The translations under genes and the position numbers were made by a program. A stretch of 64,000 nt of DNA from JBNAGF01 sp049801055 (GTDB lineage: Bacteria > Pseudomonadota > Alphaproteobacteria > Rhodobacterales > Rhodobacteraceae): NCBI RefSeq assembly GCF_049801055.1, contig NZ_JBNAGF010000005.1:124001-188000 (forward strand), in the 5' to 3' direction. The notes beneath the pieces were generated by a model. The model saw only the letters and a list, made by a program, of their open reading frames with translations, did not search any database and was not told the origin of the DNA. Of the stretch, positions 1 through 7,980 are shown in pieces (position 1 is the stretch's first letter; the number at the start of each line of letters is the position of its first letter).

Positions 1-1331
1 AGTCGCTCAAGCACCACCTGCCGAACGAAACCGTGTTCGACGAGGTCCGTATCTTTGATGCTGGCCCGCTGGGCGGGCCTTATTCGGTTGGCAATACCCG
101 CATCGGGTCTCCGATCTGCGAGGACAGCTGGCACGAAGACGTGGCTGAGACTCTGGCCGAGACCGGTGCCGAGTTTCTTCTTGTGCCCAACGGATCTCCT
201 TACTTCCGGGACAAGATGGATGTCCGTCTCAATCACATGGTCGCACGTGTAATCGAGACCGGTCTCCCGCTGATCTATCTCAACATGGTCGGCGGGCAGG
301 ATGATCAGGTCTTTGACGGTGCGACCTTCGGATTAAACCCGGGTGGCGAACTGGCCTTTCGGATGCCTGTATTCGATGAAGCAATCACCCATGTTGACCT
401 TGAACGCGGTGATGAGGGTTGGTGCATTCTGCCGGGCAATGAGGCCCCGTTGCCTGACGTCTGGGAGCAGGATTACCGTGTGATGGTCGAAGCTCTGCGC
501 GACTACATGCGAAAAAATGGTTTCGGCAAGGTGGTTCTGGGTCTGTCTGGCGGCGTCGACTCGGCTCTGGTGGCGGCTATTGCGGTCGATGCGCTGGGTG
601 CTGAGAATGTGCGCTGCGTGATGCTCCCCTCGGAATACACCTCGCAGGAGTCTCTGGATGACGCCGAGGCGGTCGCTCAGGCGCTGGGCGTGAAATATGA
701 CTATCTGCCGATCTCCGAAAGCAGGGCCGCTGTGACCAACACGCTTGCGCCGCTGTTTGACGGGCTGGCACCGGACCTGACCGAGGAAAACATTCAGTCC
801 CGCCTGCGCGGGCTCTTGCTGATGGCGCTGTCCAACAAGTTCGGAGAGATGTTGCTGACGACAGGCAACAAGTCGGAAGTGGCAGTGGGCTACGCCACCA
901 TTTATGGTGACATGAATGGCGGTTACAATCCGATCAAAGATCTCTACAAGACCCGTGTGTTCGAGACCTGTCGCTGGCGCAATGCCAATCACCGGAACTG
1001 GATGAACGGACCGGAAGGGGAGGTAATCCGACCCTCCGTTATCGACAAGCCGCCCAGCGCAGAGTTGCGCGACGACCAGAAGGACAGCGACAGCCTGCCT
1101 GACTACCCGGAACTGGACGCCATTCTCGATATTCTCGTCGATCAGGATGGATCCATCGCTGATTGCGTGGCCGCCGGGTTCGACGGAGAAACAGCTCGGC
1201 GGGTCGAGCACCTGATCTATATCAGCGAATACAAAAGGTTTCAGTCGGCGCCCGGTGCGCGGCTCACCAAACGTTCGTTCTGGCTCGACCGGCGCTATCC
1301 GATGGTCAACCGCTGGCGCGACCGCGGCTGA
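1..1331 (+). CDS. nadE: Glutamine-dependent NAD+ synthetase (5' end missing)
   Basis: Final step of NAD synthesis: amidates nicotinic acid adenine dinucleotide with ammonia taken from glutamine, using ATP. The reading frame is already open at base 3 (SLKHHLPNETVFDEVR), so the start lies upstream of the window; this piece is about 443 residues of a family usually near 550. The left part is the end of the nitrilase-type glutaminase domain, with the catalytic-Cys context GSPICEDSW (Cys codon at about 117-119). The right part is the synthetase domain, with the PP-loop LGLSGGVDSALVA at about 540-575 and the typical STGNKSE-like TTGNKSEVAVGY. Ends in TGA at 1329-1331. The window also carries nadD, an earlier step of the same pathway, but in a separate locus. 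Confidence 0.95.
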   Translation, partial: SLKHHLPNETVFDEVRIFDAGPLGGPYSVGNTRIGSPICEDSWHEDVAETLAETGAEFLLVPNGSPYFRDKMDVRLNHMVARVIETGLPLIYLNMVGGQDDQVFDGATFGLNPGGELAFRMPVFDEAITHVDLERGDEGWCILPGNEAPLPDVWEQDYRVMVEALRDYMRKNGFGKVVLGLSGGVDSALVAAIAVDALGAENVRCVMLPSEYTSQESLDDAEAVAQALGVKYDYLPISESRAAVTNTLAPLFDGLAPDLTEENIQSRLRGLLLMALSNKFGEMLLTTGNKSEVAVGYATIYGDMNGGYNPIKDLYKTRVFETCRWRNANHRNWMNGPEGEVIRPSVIDKPPSAELRDDQKDSDSLPDYPELDAILDILVDQDGSIADCVAAGFDGETARRVEHLIYISEYKRFQSAPGARLTKRSFWLDRRYPMVNRWRDRG

Positions 1332-1546
1332 ATTCCGCCGAAACTGGCGTTTTGTTGATGACAGGGCGGTGTATGCCCGGATTTTGCCGCATTCTCGCCC
1401 AATGGCCGCCCAATTTGCGGCGAAAATGACACATGACAGGCGACGGGGCGGAAACAAAGCCCTCGTTTCGAGCAGTACGGGCCACTCCTGAAGCGGCGGC
1501 AGACCGCGTGGACGTTCGTGGATGAAACACTGTCGGAGCTATCGCC

Positions 1547-2302
1547 ATGCCCAGCTCGAAGCCATCTTTATACGATGAACTGGATCCCATTCAGGCCTCA
1601 TGTCAGGAGGTCGATGAGGCGGAGACCGATCAGGCGATCCGCAATCTGTTCGTTGACGAAACCGATCCGGAACCTGTGAAGCGCCGCTTGGCGGGCTCAG
1701 CCAGAACCAAAGTGATTTTGAAACGCGGCAAGGCCAAGGTCGATCTGGGTGGGGGCACCCGGCAAGACGCGGGAGATATGCCCGAGGCATACTCGGCGCG
1801 TGAACAACATAAAGTGGACATGGAACTGCCCGGGGGACGGTTGGGGTCCGGGGCGGGAGAGAGCGCCCCGCCTCAGTCCGACGCGCCGGCAGATGCGACC
1901 GGCGCGCGCCGCCGACGGATAACCTATGAACCGCATTGGTGGCACAGCGCGTTGATCCTTGTGGTCGCCATTTTCATTTATTCACCGCTGCTGATCCCTG
2001 TTCTGGTGTTTCTCGGATTGTCTGCCTTTGCGGTCGCCTACCTTACGGTCGGTCCAGACCGGTATTCGGAAATCTCCGAGGCGGCCTTTTTGCGGTTCGA
2101 AAGGATGGCGCCAGATTCGGCCGCCCGGGTTTTGGCCTTTAGGGACCGGATGGCCCGGCGCATTGATGCGGCCTTGCGGGTTTTGCCGGACAGCTGGCGC
2201 GAAAGGATCGGGCTGCCGCTGATGGATGAGGATCAGCCCCGCCACGCCAAGATGGATCAGGATCCATTTGAAAAACTGGCGGCTCAAGCGCGCGAAATGT
2301 GA
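1547..2302 (+). CDS. Hypothetical membrane protein with two predicted TM helices
   Basis: 251 residues, family not recognised. The first ~125 residues are polar, charged and probably disordered (many D, E, K and R, then a Gly/Pro-rich stretch). Residues ~128-168 form a hydrophobic block (ALILVVAIFIYSPLLIPVLV followed by a second apolar run) that fits a helical hairpin in the inner membrane. The last ~80 residues are amphipathic and begin at TVGPDRYSE. There is no signal peptide, so the N-terminal tail is likely cytoplasmic. It stands alone between nadE and an FAD oxidoreductase on the same strand, with 215 and 136 bp gaps. Codon use matches its neighbours, which supports real coding. Function unknown. 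Confidence 0.75.
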   Translation: MPSSKPSLYDELDPIQASCQEVDEAETDQAIRNLFVDETDPEPVKRRLAGSARTKVILKRGKAKVDLGGGTRQDAGDMPEAYSAREQHKVDMELPGGRLGSGAGESAPPQSDAPADATGARRRRITYEPHWWHSALILVVAIFIYSPLLIPVLVFLGLSAFAVAYLTVGPDRYSEISEAAFLRFERMAPDSAARVLAFRDRMARRIDAALRVLPDSWRERIGLPLMDEDQPRHAKMDQDPFEKLAAQAREM

Positions 2303-2438
2303 GTCGCGCGGCCGAAACCCAGCCAGACATGGCGGCGGGGCAACACAGCGCAACGGATCAGGGTCTTTGAAGATTTGGTATTTGCGTTTCAGAACGGGGC
2401 GCGTCTGATGAAGTCGCTGCCATTTTTCAGGAACTTTT

Positions 2439-3770
2439 ATGCCCGGGCCCGTTCTTGCGCCTTTTCAATCTGATTTGAACCTTCCGAAAACCGTCGATGT
2501 CGTGGTGATCGGTGGCGGCATTGTCGGCGTGTCGGCGGCATTGGAACTGGCCGAGCGCGGATTGTCTGTCCTGCTGTGCGAAAAAGGTCAGATCGGAGGC
2601 GAGCAAAGTTCGCGTAACTGGGGCTGGGTTCGGATCTCGCGCCGCGACCCAAGAGAGATCCCTCTGATGCTTGAGGCGACCCGAATTTGGGAAGGGCTGG
2701 ACGCGCGCACCGGGCACGCGACAGGCTACAGGCGGACAGGCAACGTGTTTACTGTCGGCAGCGACCGGGATTTTGCGCGATACGAGCAATGGGCCCGTCA
2801 TCTGCATCCTCACGAGGTCGAGTGCCGAATGGTCTCGGGTGCAGCGCTGGACCAATTGCTGCCCGGGCATCAGATGAAATTAAAGGGTGCACTATACACG
2901 CCCATGGACGGATGCGTTGAGCCACACAGGGCGGTTTCCGCGATTGCCTTGGGAGCCCGTGCCGCGGGAGCCCGGATCATGACCAGTTGCGCGGTCCGAA
3001 CGCTGGATGTCGAAGGCGGGCGGCTTGCCGGCGTCGTGACCGAGCGCGGCCGTGTTGCCTGCCGGGCGGTGGTTCTGGCCGGAGGGGCATGGTCGCGGCT
3101 GTTTGCTGGTAACGCCGGAATTGCTCTGCCGCAGCTCAAGGTTCTGAACACGGTGATGCGCAGTTCGCCGGTCGCGGGTGGGCCCGAGCTTTCGGTAAAG
3201 TCCGGAGGCTTTGCGATGCGCAAGCGCGCCGATGGCGGGTATACGATTGCCGGCGCCAACGACAATACCGTCGATCTGGTGCCTGACAGTCTCCGAATTG
3301 GCTACAGGTTTCTCAATTCCTATCGGCAGGAATGGCGTTCGCTGCGGTTTCGCCTGTCCCGCCGTTGGCGCGAGGAAGCAGCGCAGGCGCGGAGATGGCG
3401 GCCAGATGAGATAACACCGTTCGAAAATTGCCGAATTCTTGATCCAGCCCCGTCGGAACGGTCATTGCGCCTTGCATGGGATGCTGCACGCAAGGGCTTT
3501 CCGGTTCTTGAAAAGGCCGAGATCGTACAGAGCTGGGCCGGCCTGATCGATGTCACTCCGGATGCAATCCCGGTGATCTCTCCGGTTGATGCACTGCAGG
3601 GAATGTTCGTTGCGACCGGCTTTTCAGGACACGGGTTTGGCATCGGACCGGGCGCGGGTCGGTTGGTCGCCGACCTGATTACGGGTGCGGCCCCTGTAGT
3701 GGACCCGCACCCGTTTCGCCTGTCGCGATTTACGGATGGCAGCAGGGTCGCACCCGACCCCGGCTGCTGA
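2439..3770 (+). CDS. FAD-dependent oxidoreductase, DAO (glycine/D-amino-acid oxidase) family
   Basis: 443 residues. A Rossmann dinucleotide-binding motif VVVIGGGIVGVSAALELAERG lies at ~residues 16-36, followed by an acidic FAD-ribose contact (CEKGQIGGEQSS). The C-terminal GMFVATGFSGHGFGIGPGAG is the usual end of DAO-family flavoproteins. These enzymes oxidise the C-N bond of amino acids or N-methylated amines; the substrate cannot be read from sequence. The sequence SSRNWGWVR after the FAD motif resembles D-amino-acid dehydrogenase relatives. The ATG at 2439 is preceded by CAGGAAC at a good distance. No signal peptide is seen, so it is probably cytoplasmic or membrane-associated. It converges on the MBL gene with a gap of only two bases. 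Confidence 0.88.
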   Translation: MPGPVLAPFQSDLNLPKTVDVVVIGGGIVGVSAALELAERGLSVLLCEKGQIGGEQSSRNWGWVRISRRDPREIPLMLEATRIWEGLDARTGHATGYRRTGNVFTVGSDRDFARYEQWARHLHPHEVECRMVSGAALDQLLPGHQMKLKGALYTPMDGCVEPHRAVSAIALGARAAGARIMTSCAVRTLDVEGGRLAGVVTERGRVACRAVVLAGGAWSRLFAGNAGIALPQLKVLNTVMRSSPVAGGPELSVKSGGFAMRKRADGGYTIAGANDNTVDLVPDSLRIGYRFLNSYRQEWRSLRFRLSRRWREEAAQARRWRPDEITPFENCRILDPAPSERSLRLAWDAARKGFPVLEKAEIVQSWAGLIDVTPDAIPVISPVDALQGMFVATGFSGHGFGIGPGAGRLVADLITGAAPVVDPHPFRLSRFTDGSRVAPDPGC

Positions 3771-3772
3771 TC

Positions 3773-4705
3773 TTAACCCATCATTTGATAACTGACTGGA
3801 ACAAAGCGGAACCCGTCGCCTCGGGGCTCGACGAAGCCTGCGGCCGGGAACGGCATGTGGTATCCGATCATCGGCACCTTGTCCGCAGCCAGCATTCCCA
3901 GCACCTTTCGGCGTGAAGCGGTCGCGGCAACCTTGTCCATGTCGAATTTGACCTCCCAATCGGGGCGCGCGAAGGACCATACGTAATGGTTTGCCAGATC
4001 TGCGGTCAGAACCAGCTGTTGTCCGTCGCTTTCGACCATGTAGGTCATATGCCCCGGTGTGTGACCAAATGCGGCCATGGCAGTGATGCCGGGGGCCACT
4101 TCGCCACCATCCTTGATGAAGCTCATCTTTTCGGCCAGCGGGGTCACGTTCTTGGCAACCAGGTCCCCGACCCGGTTTCCGGCATCCATCGCCGCCCAGA
4201 AATCGTATTCGGTCGACGCGGTGACATAGCGGGCATTGGGAAAGCTCGGGGAGCCATCGGTCATCATCCCGCCAATGTGATCGGGGTGCATATGGGTCAG
4301 GACAACTACATCGATGGCTTCGGGAGTGACACCCGCTTCGGCCAGTGCGGCCTGAATACCGCCCTTGCCGAGACCGGTATCGAACAGAACCAGTTCCGAA
4401 CCGCTGTCGATAAGCGTCGGGGTGAAGTAGAATTGCGTTACGTCGGCGGGGATGAAATTCTCGGCCGAGACCTGTGCGAATTCCTCTTCCGAGGCGCCGC
4501 CTCCAAAGATCTCGCGCACTCCGTCCCGCGGGAAATTTCCATCCAGCAGCGTTGTCACCGACATGCCGCCCAGCTTGAAGGTGCGGGCATTGCTGGCGGG
4601 CGCGTGTCCGCCGTGACCCGCTGCAAGAGAAGGTGTCGCAGCGGTTGCGAGCGGCAAGGCTGCCGCTCCGGTCAATGCAGCGCGGCGGGTCAGATTGAAT
4701 GTCAT
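3773..4705 (-). CDS. Tat-exported MBL-fold metallo-hydrolase
   Basis: 310 residues. The leader LTRRAALTGAAALPLATAA is a twin-arginine signal, so the folded enzyme probably reaches the periplasm. The metal-binding motif THMHPDHIGG (H138, H140, D142, H143) is followed by FGHTPGHMTY (H215/H219) and an Asp in TADLANHYV, which gives a complete two-metal site of the metallo-beta-lactamase fold. Substrate is unknown; lactonase, aryl-sulfatase-like or quorum-quenching activity are family options. A clear paralogue lies at 37059-37982 with the same leader type and the same FGHTPGHM and FARPxW blocks. The leader DNA upstream holds a long inverted repeat (4723-4765). Divergent from the DUF1801-like gene. 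Confidence 0.88.
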   Translation of the reverse strand: MTFNLTRRAALTGAAALPLATAATPSLAAGHGGHAPASNARTFKLGGMSVTTLLDGNFPRDGVREIFGGGASEEEFAQVSAENFIPADVTQFYFTPTLIDSGSELVLFDTGLGKGGIQAALAEAGVTPEAIDVVVLTHMHPDHIGGMMTDGSPSFPNARYVTASTEYDFWAAMDAGNRVGDLVAKNVTPLAEKMSFIKDGGEVAPGITAMAAFGHTPGHMTYMVESDGQQLVLTADLANHYVWSFARPDWEVKFDMDKVAATASRRKVLGMLAADKVPMIGYHMPFPAAGFVEPRGDGFRFVPVSYQMMG

Positions 4706-4722
4706 TGCGTATCCTCCGTGTT

Positions 4723-4765
4723 GTTTTCCTTTCGGTGAGGTAGCGCAGCAGGGTGAAAGGAAAAC
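4723..4765. promoter_or_regulatory. 11-bp perfect inverted repeat upstream of the MBL gene
   Basis: GTTTTCCTTTC at 4723-4733 and its exact complement GAAAGGAAAAC at 4755-4765, separated by 21 bp. The arm centres are 32 bp apart, about three helical turns. It lies 18 bp upstream of the MBL start codon (4705), in what would be its 5' leader. It may be a regulator binding pair or an RNA hairpin; neither can be decided here. Confidence 0.6.
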
Positions 4766-4785
4766 CGTGCAGAGGTGCCGGGCTA

Positions 4786-4805
4786 ACTGTGCGCAAAAGC
4801 ACAGT
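4786..4805. promoter_or_regulatory. Dyad ACTGTGC-N6-GCACAGT in a divergent intergenic region
   Basis: A 7-bp perfect inverted repeat with a GCAAAA loop, between the divergent MBL (start 4705) and DUF1801-like (start 4851) genes. It is the second dyad in the same 145-bp region. The size suits a dimeric repressor or a short hairpin. No regulator gene lies alongside. Confidence 0.45.
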
Positions 4806-4850
4806 ATGTTAGGCTGCTAGCATCGCATGGGCCAGGGAGGAGGCGATCCG

Positions 4851-5306
4851 ATGAGCGCGCAATCTAGAAGCGGGACCAAGAATGCAAACAAGACACAGGC
4901 TACGTCGACGGATATCGGTGTGTTCCTCGATGCGATCAACCCGGCGCGGCGTGCGGACGAAGCCAGAGAACTCGACAGGCTGTTCAGGCAGGTCACAGGA
5001 TACGAGCCGGTTATCTGGGGGGCATCCATCGTTGGGTACGGCCGGTATCACTATCGCTATGCTTCGGGCCGCGAAGGCGATTTCCTTGCCACCGGATTTG
5101 CGCCACGCAAAGCGGCGTTTTCCATCTATATAATGCCGGGTTATTCAGACTATTCCAAAATCCTTGCCGGACTGGGCAAACACAGAACCGGAAAATCCTG
5201 CCTGTATGTCAACAAGCTTGCCGATATTGACCTGGAGGTCCTGGGAGAACTGATCCGAACCGGGCTTGATGACCTGAACGGTATCTGGCCGGTCGAACCG
5301 ACATAG
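4851..5306 (+). CDS. DUF1801-like small protein
   Basis: 151 residues from the chosen ATG. This start has AGGGAGGAGG at 4834-4843, 8 bases upstream; an earlier in-frame ATG at 4827 lies before that ribosome site and is less likely. The body (FLDAINPARRADEARELDRL, GYEPVIWGASIVGYGRYHYR, FAPRKAAFSIYIMPGYSDY, GKSCLYVNKLADID) matches the DUF1801/YdhG-like pattern. Structures in that family have a small alpha/beta fold of unclear role. No signal peptide or TM segment. It is followed by a hairpin at its stop codon and then by gltX in the same orientation. Confidence 0.82.
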   Translation: MSAQSRSGTKNANKTQATSTDIGVFLDAINPARRADEARELDRLFRQVTGYEPVIWGASIVGYGRYHYRYASGREGDFLATGFAPRKAAFSIYIMPGYSDYSKILAGLGKHRTGKSCLYVNKLADIDLEVLGELIRTGLDDLNGIWPVEPT

Positions 5307-5323
5307 CCCCGACTCCTCGGGGC
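5306..5323 (+). terminator. Hairpin at the end of the DUF1801-like gene
   Basis: GCCCCGA, loop CTCC, TCGGGGC: a perfect 7-bp GC-rich stem that starts at the last base of the TAG stop. No T-tract follows, so intrinsic termination is uncertain. It may only protect or pause the transcript. Confidence 0.4.
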
Positions 5324-5422
5324 CGGCCAACAGCAGTAAAAGCGGAACCCCATACCGGTGGATCTGGATTGCTGGACAAAGCCCCTCCGCTGTGACAAGA
5401 GCCGCTCCAACAGGAGACCGAG

Positions 5423-6748
5423 ATGACCACCACCCGATTTGCCCCGTCGCCCACCGGTTACATCCATGTGGGTAACCTGCGCACTGCCTTGATGAATTAC
5501 CTGATTGCCAGAAAGGCTGGCGGCACATTCATCCTGCGTATCGACGACACCGACCCGGAGCGGTCGAAAGAGGAATACGTCGATGCGATCAAACAGGATC
5601 TGGAGTGGCTGGGCCTGCATTGGGATCGGGTCGAACGCCAGTCCGAGCGTTTGGATATGTATGCCGAGGCAGCCGACCAACTGCGTGGGATTGGGCGGTT
5701 CTACGAGGCATTCGAAACTCCGACGGAACTGGATCTGAAGCGCAAGAAGCAACTCAATATGGGCAAGCCGCCGGTCTATGATCGCGCGGCCCTGAGCCTG
5801 TCTGAAGCCGACCGGGAGGCGCTGCGCGCCGAGCGCGGCAACGGTGTCTGGCGCTTCAAGCTGGATCACCAGCGGATTGAATGGAACGATGGGATTCTCG
5901 GCGATATTTCCATCGATGCCGCCAGTGTCTCTGACCCGGTTTTGATCCGGGGCGACGGGCAAGTGCTTTATACGCTGGCCTCGGTAGTAGACGATACCGA
6001 TATGGGCGTCACCGACGTCGTGCGTGGATCGGACCACGTGACCAACACCGCGACGCAAATTCAGATTATGGCCGCTCTTGGCCATGGGCATCCACGGTTC
6101 GCACATCATTCGCTCCTGACGGGCCCGCAGGGCGAAGCATTGTCGAAGCGGCTGGGCACGCTGGCGTTGCGCGACCTGCGCGAGCAGGGCGTTCAGCCGA
6201 TGGCATTGCTGAGCCTGATGGCGCGGCTGGGATCGTCGGATCCGGTCGAACTGCGTTCCGAAATGGCCGAACTGATCGACGGGTTCGATGTGGCCCGGTT
6301 TGGCACCGCGCCGACAAAGTTCGATGTGCAGGATCTGTTTCCTTTGACGGCGCATTACCTGCAGACGCTGACAGAAAGTGCCGTTGCAGATCGGCTTGAG
6401 GCCATCGGCGTGCCCGGCGATCTGGCAGGGGCATTCTGGTTGATGGCGCGTGGGAACATCCAAACCCTGAACGACCTAGAGGGGTGGTGGGCGCTTTGTC
6501 GGGATGGCGCCGACCCGATGATCGCTGACGAGGATCGGGACTTTATCGCCGAGGCAATGGCCTTGCTGCCCGAAGGCCAGCTTGATGGCGACAGTTGGAG
6601 CGCGTGGACACAAGCCGTGAAGCAGGCCACCGGGCGCAAGGGTAAAGGGCTGTTCATGCCATTGCGCAAGGCGCTGACGGGGCAGGAGCGCGGGCCGGAA
6701 ATGGCGGCTTTGCTGCCACTGCTGCAGGTGATCAAGGCGCGCGGTTAG
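5423..6748 (+). CDS. gltX: Glutamyl-tRNA synthetase
   Basis: Charges tRNA-Glu (and possibly tRNA-Gln, which would then be transamidated) with glutamate. 441 residues, at the short end of the bacterial family. It begins with the class I signature RFAPSPTGYIHVGNLRTALM (residues 5-24), where YIHVG takes the place of HIGH. The KMSKS-equivalent ALSKRLGTLALRDL lies at ~239. FILRIDDTDPERSKEEY is the conserved block after the first signature. The start ATG has AGGAGA ten bases upstream. Many alphaproteobacteria carry two gltX copies; whether this is the canonical or the second copy would need the rest of the genome. A hairpin with a T-run follows the gene. Confidence 0.95.
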   Translation: MTTTRFAPSPTGYIHVGNLRTALMNYLIARKAGGTFILRIDDTDPERSKEEYVDAIKQDLEWLGLHWDRVERQSERLDMYAEAADQLRGIGRFYEAFETPTELDLKRKKQLNMGKPPVYDRAALSLSEADREALRAERGNGVWRFKLDHQRIEWNDGILGDISIDAASVSDPVLIRGDGQVLYTLASVVDDTDMGVTDVVRGSDHVTNTATQIQIMAALGHGHPRFAHHSLLTGPQGEALSKRLGTLALRDLREQGVQPMALLSLMARLGSSDPVELRSEMAELIDGFDVARFGTAPTKFDVQDLFPLTAHYLQTLTESAVADRLEAIGVPGDLAGAFWLMARGNIQTLNDLEGWWALCRDGADPMIADEDRDFIAEAMALLPEGQLDGDSWSAWTQAVKQATGRKGKGLFMPLRKALTGQERGPEMAALLPLLQVIKARG

Positions 6749-6773
6749 GTTCTCTCGGTCGCGACAACAATGA

Positions 6774-6807
6774 GGGGCGCGTCCGTTTGAGCGGCACGCC
6801 CATTTTT
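6774..6807 (+). terminator. Rho-independent terminator of gltX
   Basis: A GC-rich stem GGGCGCGTCCG / CGGCACGCCC with one bulge and a TTTGAG loop, followed by TTTTT at 6803-6807. It sits between gltX and the convergent cyclotransferase gene. Confidence 0.7.
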
Positions 6808-6817
6808 GGTGTGCCTT

Positions 6818-7420
6818 CTACGCATTGTCTGCGCCCCGGATCGCTGCAAGATCGGCAGCAGAGATCACGCGAGTGCGGCAGGCAAGCTCCCGATCAACGA
6901 AATTCGTTTCCTCGGGCCGTAGTTGCTGATGGCGCGGATACCGGGGCTCTATCCGGTCGTCGAGCACGGGCGCATCCCATCCGTCGGTGGTTTCAAAAAA
7001 ACGGCGTGCGCCCTCAACTCCATAGTTCCGCAGGTAACCCTGAACCACGACGTCGAGATAGCTCAGCAGCACCGGATGTCGGTTCGAGGGTTCCGCCTGT
7101 CGATTGGGTGGGACCGCATAAACAGCGATTTCCACAGGATGCTTGATCGGGTGAGTGATCGAGCCGGTGGCGGGAATCCGGTCATAGGCCCATTCTCGCT
7201 GGTCCAGAGCCGACCAGTCATCATTGGGTACATGGGCGATCATGCCGTCGATTTCGGTATCTGGGTCGGGGATCGCGGTCAGGAACGCAACCGGGCGCAG
7301 ATCCGTATGACGCCAGGCGCGCCGCCATCCTTTCAGGCGGGCGGGTTGGAGATCGGGAAAGTCGTGGGTGGCCCCGTTTACGAGGCTTCCGTAACCAAAG
7401 AAATAGGGGGTGGCTGTCAT
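6818..7420 (-). CDS. Gamma-glutamylcyclotransferase-like protein
   Basis: 200 residues from the ATG at 7420, which has GCAGGAAC upstream; a longer frame reaches 7486 without support. The N-terminus FFGYGSLVNGAT carries the YGSL substrate-binding loop of the GGCT fold, and DQREWAYDRI supplies the acidic residue expected for catalysis. Family members release 5-oxoproline from gamma-glutamyl compounds, but many bacterial homologues have unknown substrates. Cytoplasmic: no leader. The gene is divergent from the Rrf2 regulator across a 101-bp region that contains an FNR-like box, so it may share that control. Confidence 0.8.
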   Translation of the reverse strand: MTATPYFFGYGSLVNGATHDFPDLQPARLKGWRRAWRHTDLRPVAFLTAIPDPDTEIDGMIAHVPNDDWSALDQREWAYDRIPATGSITHPIKHPVEIAVYAVPPNRQAEPSNRHPVLLSYLDVVVQGYLRNYGVEGARRFFETTDGWDAPVLDDRIEPRYPRHQQLRPEETNFVDRELACRTRVISAADLAAIRGADNA

Positions 7421-7448
7421 GCGGATACGGTTCCTGCCGAAACTGCGA

Positions 7449-7462
7449 TTGATGTATGTCAA
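7449..7462. promoter_or_regulatory. FNR/DNR-type box between the cyclotransferase and Rrf2 genes
   Basis: TTGATGTATGTCAA matches the TTGAT-N4-ATCAA consensus of FNR-family regulators at 9 of 10 defined bases. It lies 60 bp before the Rrf2 start codon and 28 bp before the divergent cyclotransferase start. A perfect palindrome AAACCGGTTT (7461-7470) overlaps its right end. Confidence 0.6.
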
Positions 7463-7521
7463 ACCGGTTTTTAGGGCGTTGTGCAATGGTCGGGCATCAA
7501 GGCGACCTCAGGAGGGTGGAG

Positions 7522-7968
7522 ATGCGGATCACAAAACGGACGAATATCGCAATTCGTCTTTTGATGTACTGTGCAGCAAACAAGGATCGTCTGGTGACCA
7601 AGGCGGAGATCGCAGAGTGCTGCAACATCTCTGAGAACCATCTGGCTCAGGTCATCAACCAGTTGAGTCAACTTGATTTTCTGAACACTCAAAGGGGGCG
7701 AAATGGGGGGATGACCCTTGCTCGACCAGCCGATCAGATCCGGATCGGAGAAGTGTTTCGGCTGATCGAAGGCGGTTTGCCCATTGCTGAGTGTTTTGCC
7801 GATGCCGACAACACCTGTCCGCTGACAGATGCCTGCCGTTTGCGTGTGGCCCTGGCTGATGCAGCGCATGCGTTTTACGATTCGCTTGACGCGCTGACGC
7901 TTGAATCCCTGATCTGCGACAATTTTGACCTTATGAAGCTGCTGCAGCCGGTGAGCTGCACCCGCTGA
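7522..7968 (+). CDS. Rrf2-family transcriptional regulator, NsrR-like
   Basis: 148 residues. The ATG at 7522 follows AGGAGG (7510-7515) with six bases between; the longer upstream frame is rejected. An N-terminal winged helix (MRITKRTNIAIRLLMYCAAN, then KAEIAECCNISENHLAQVIN) is followed by ECFADADNTCPLTDACRLR, whose three cysteines (C-x7-C-x5-C) fit the iron-sulfur ligand set of NsrR/IscR-type sensors. NsrR proteins sense nitric oxide. The FNR-type box upstream would suit a gene turned on under low oxygen or denitrifying conditions. IscR and RirA are the alternatives; the ECF...CPLTDACRL block leans to NsrR. Its regulon is not visible in the window. Confidence 0.85.
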   Translation: MRITKRTNIAIRLLMYCAANKDRLVTKAEIAECCNISENHLAQVINQLSQLDFLNTQRGRNGGMTLARPADQIRIGEVFRLIEGGLPIAECFADADNTCPLTDACRLRVALADAAHAFYDSLDALTLESLICDNFDLMKLLQPVSCTR

Positions 7969-7980
7969 TCTGTCCCGCCG

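Noticed and set aside
333..1457. 374-residue open frame opposite nadE
   Set aside because: A shadow of nadE in high-GC DNA; composition is not that of a protein and nadE is certain.
3624..4802. 392-residue frame on the minus strand overlapping the MBL gene
   Set aside because: Arg/Ser/Gly-rich shadow; the frame used by the MBL gene has all motifs.
5150..6463. 437-residue frame opposite gltX
   Set aside because: Antisense shadow of gltX.
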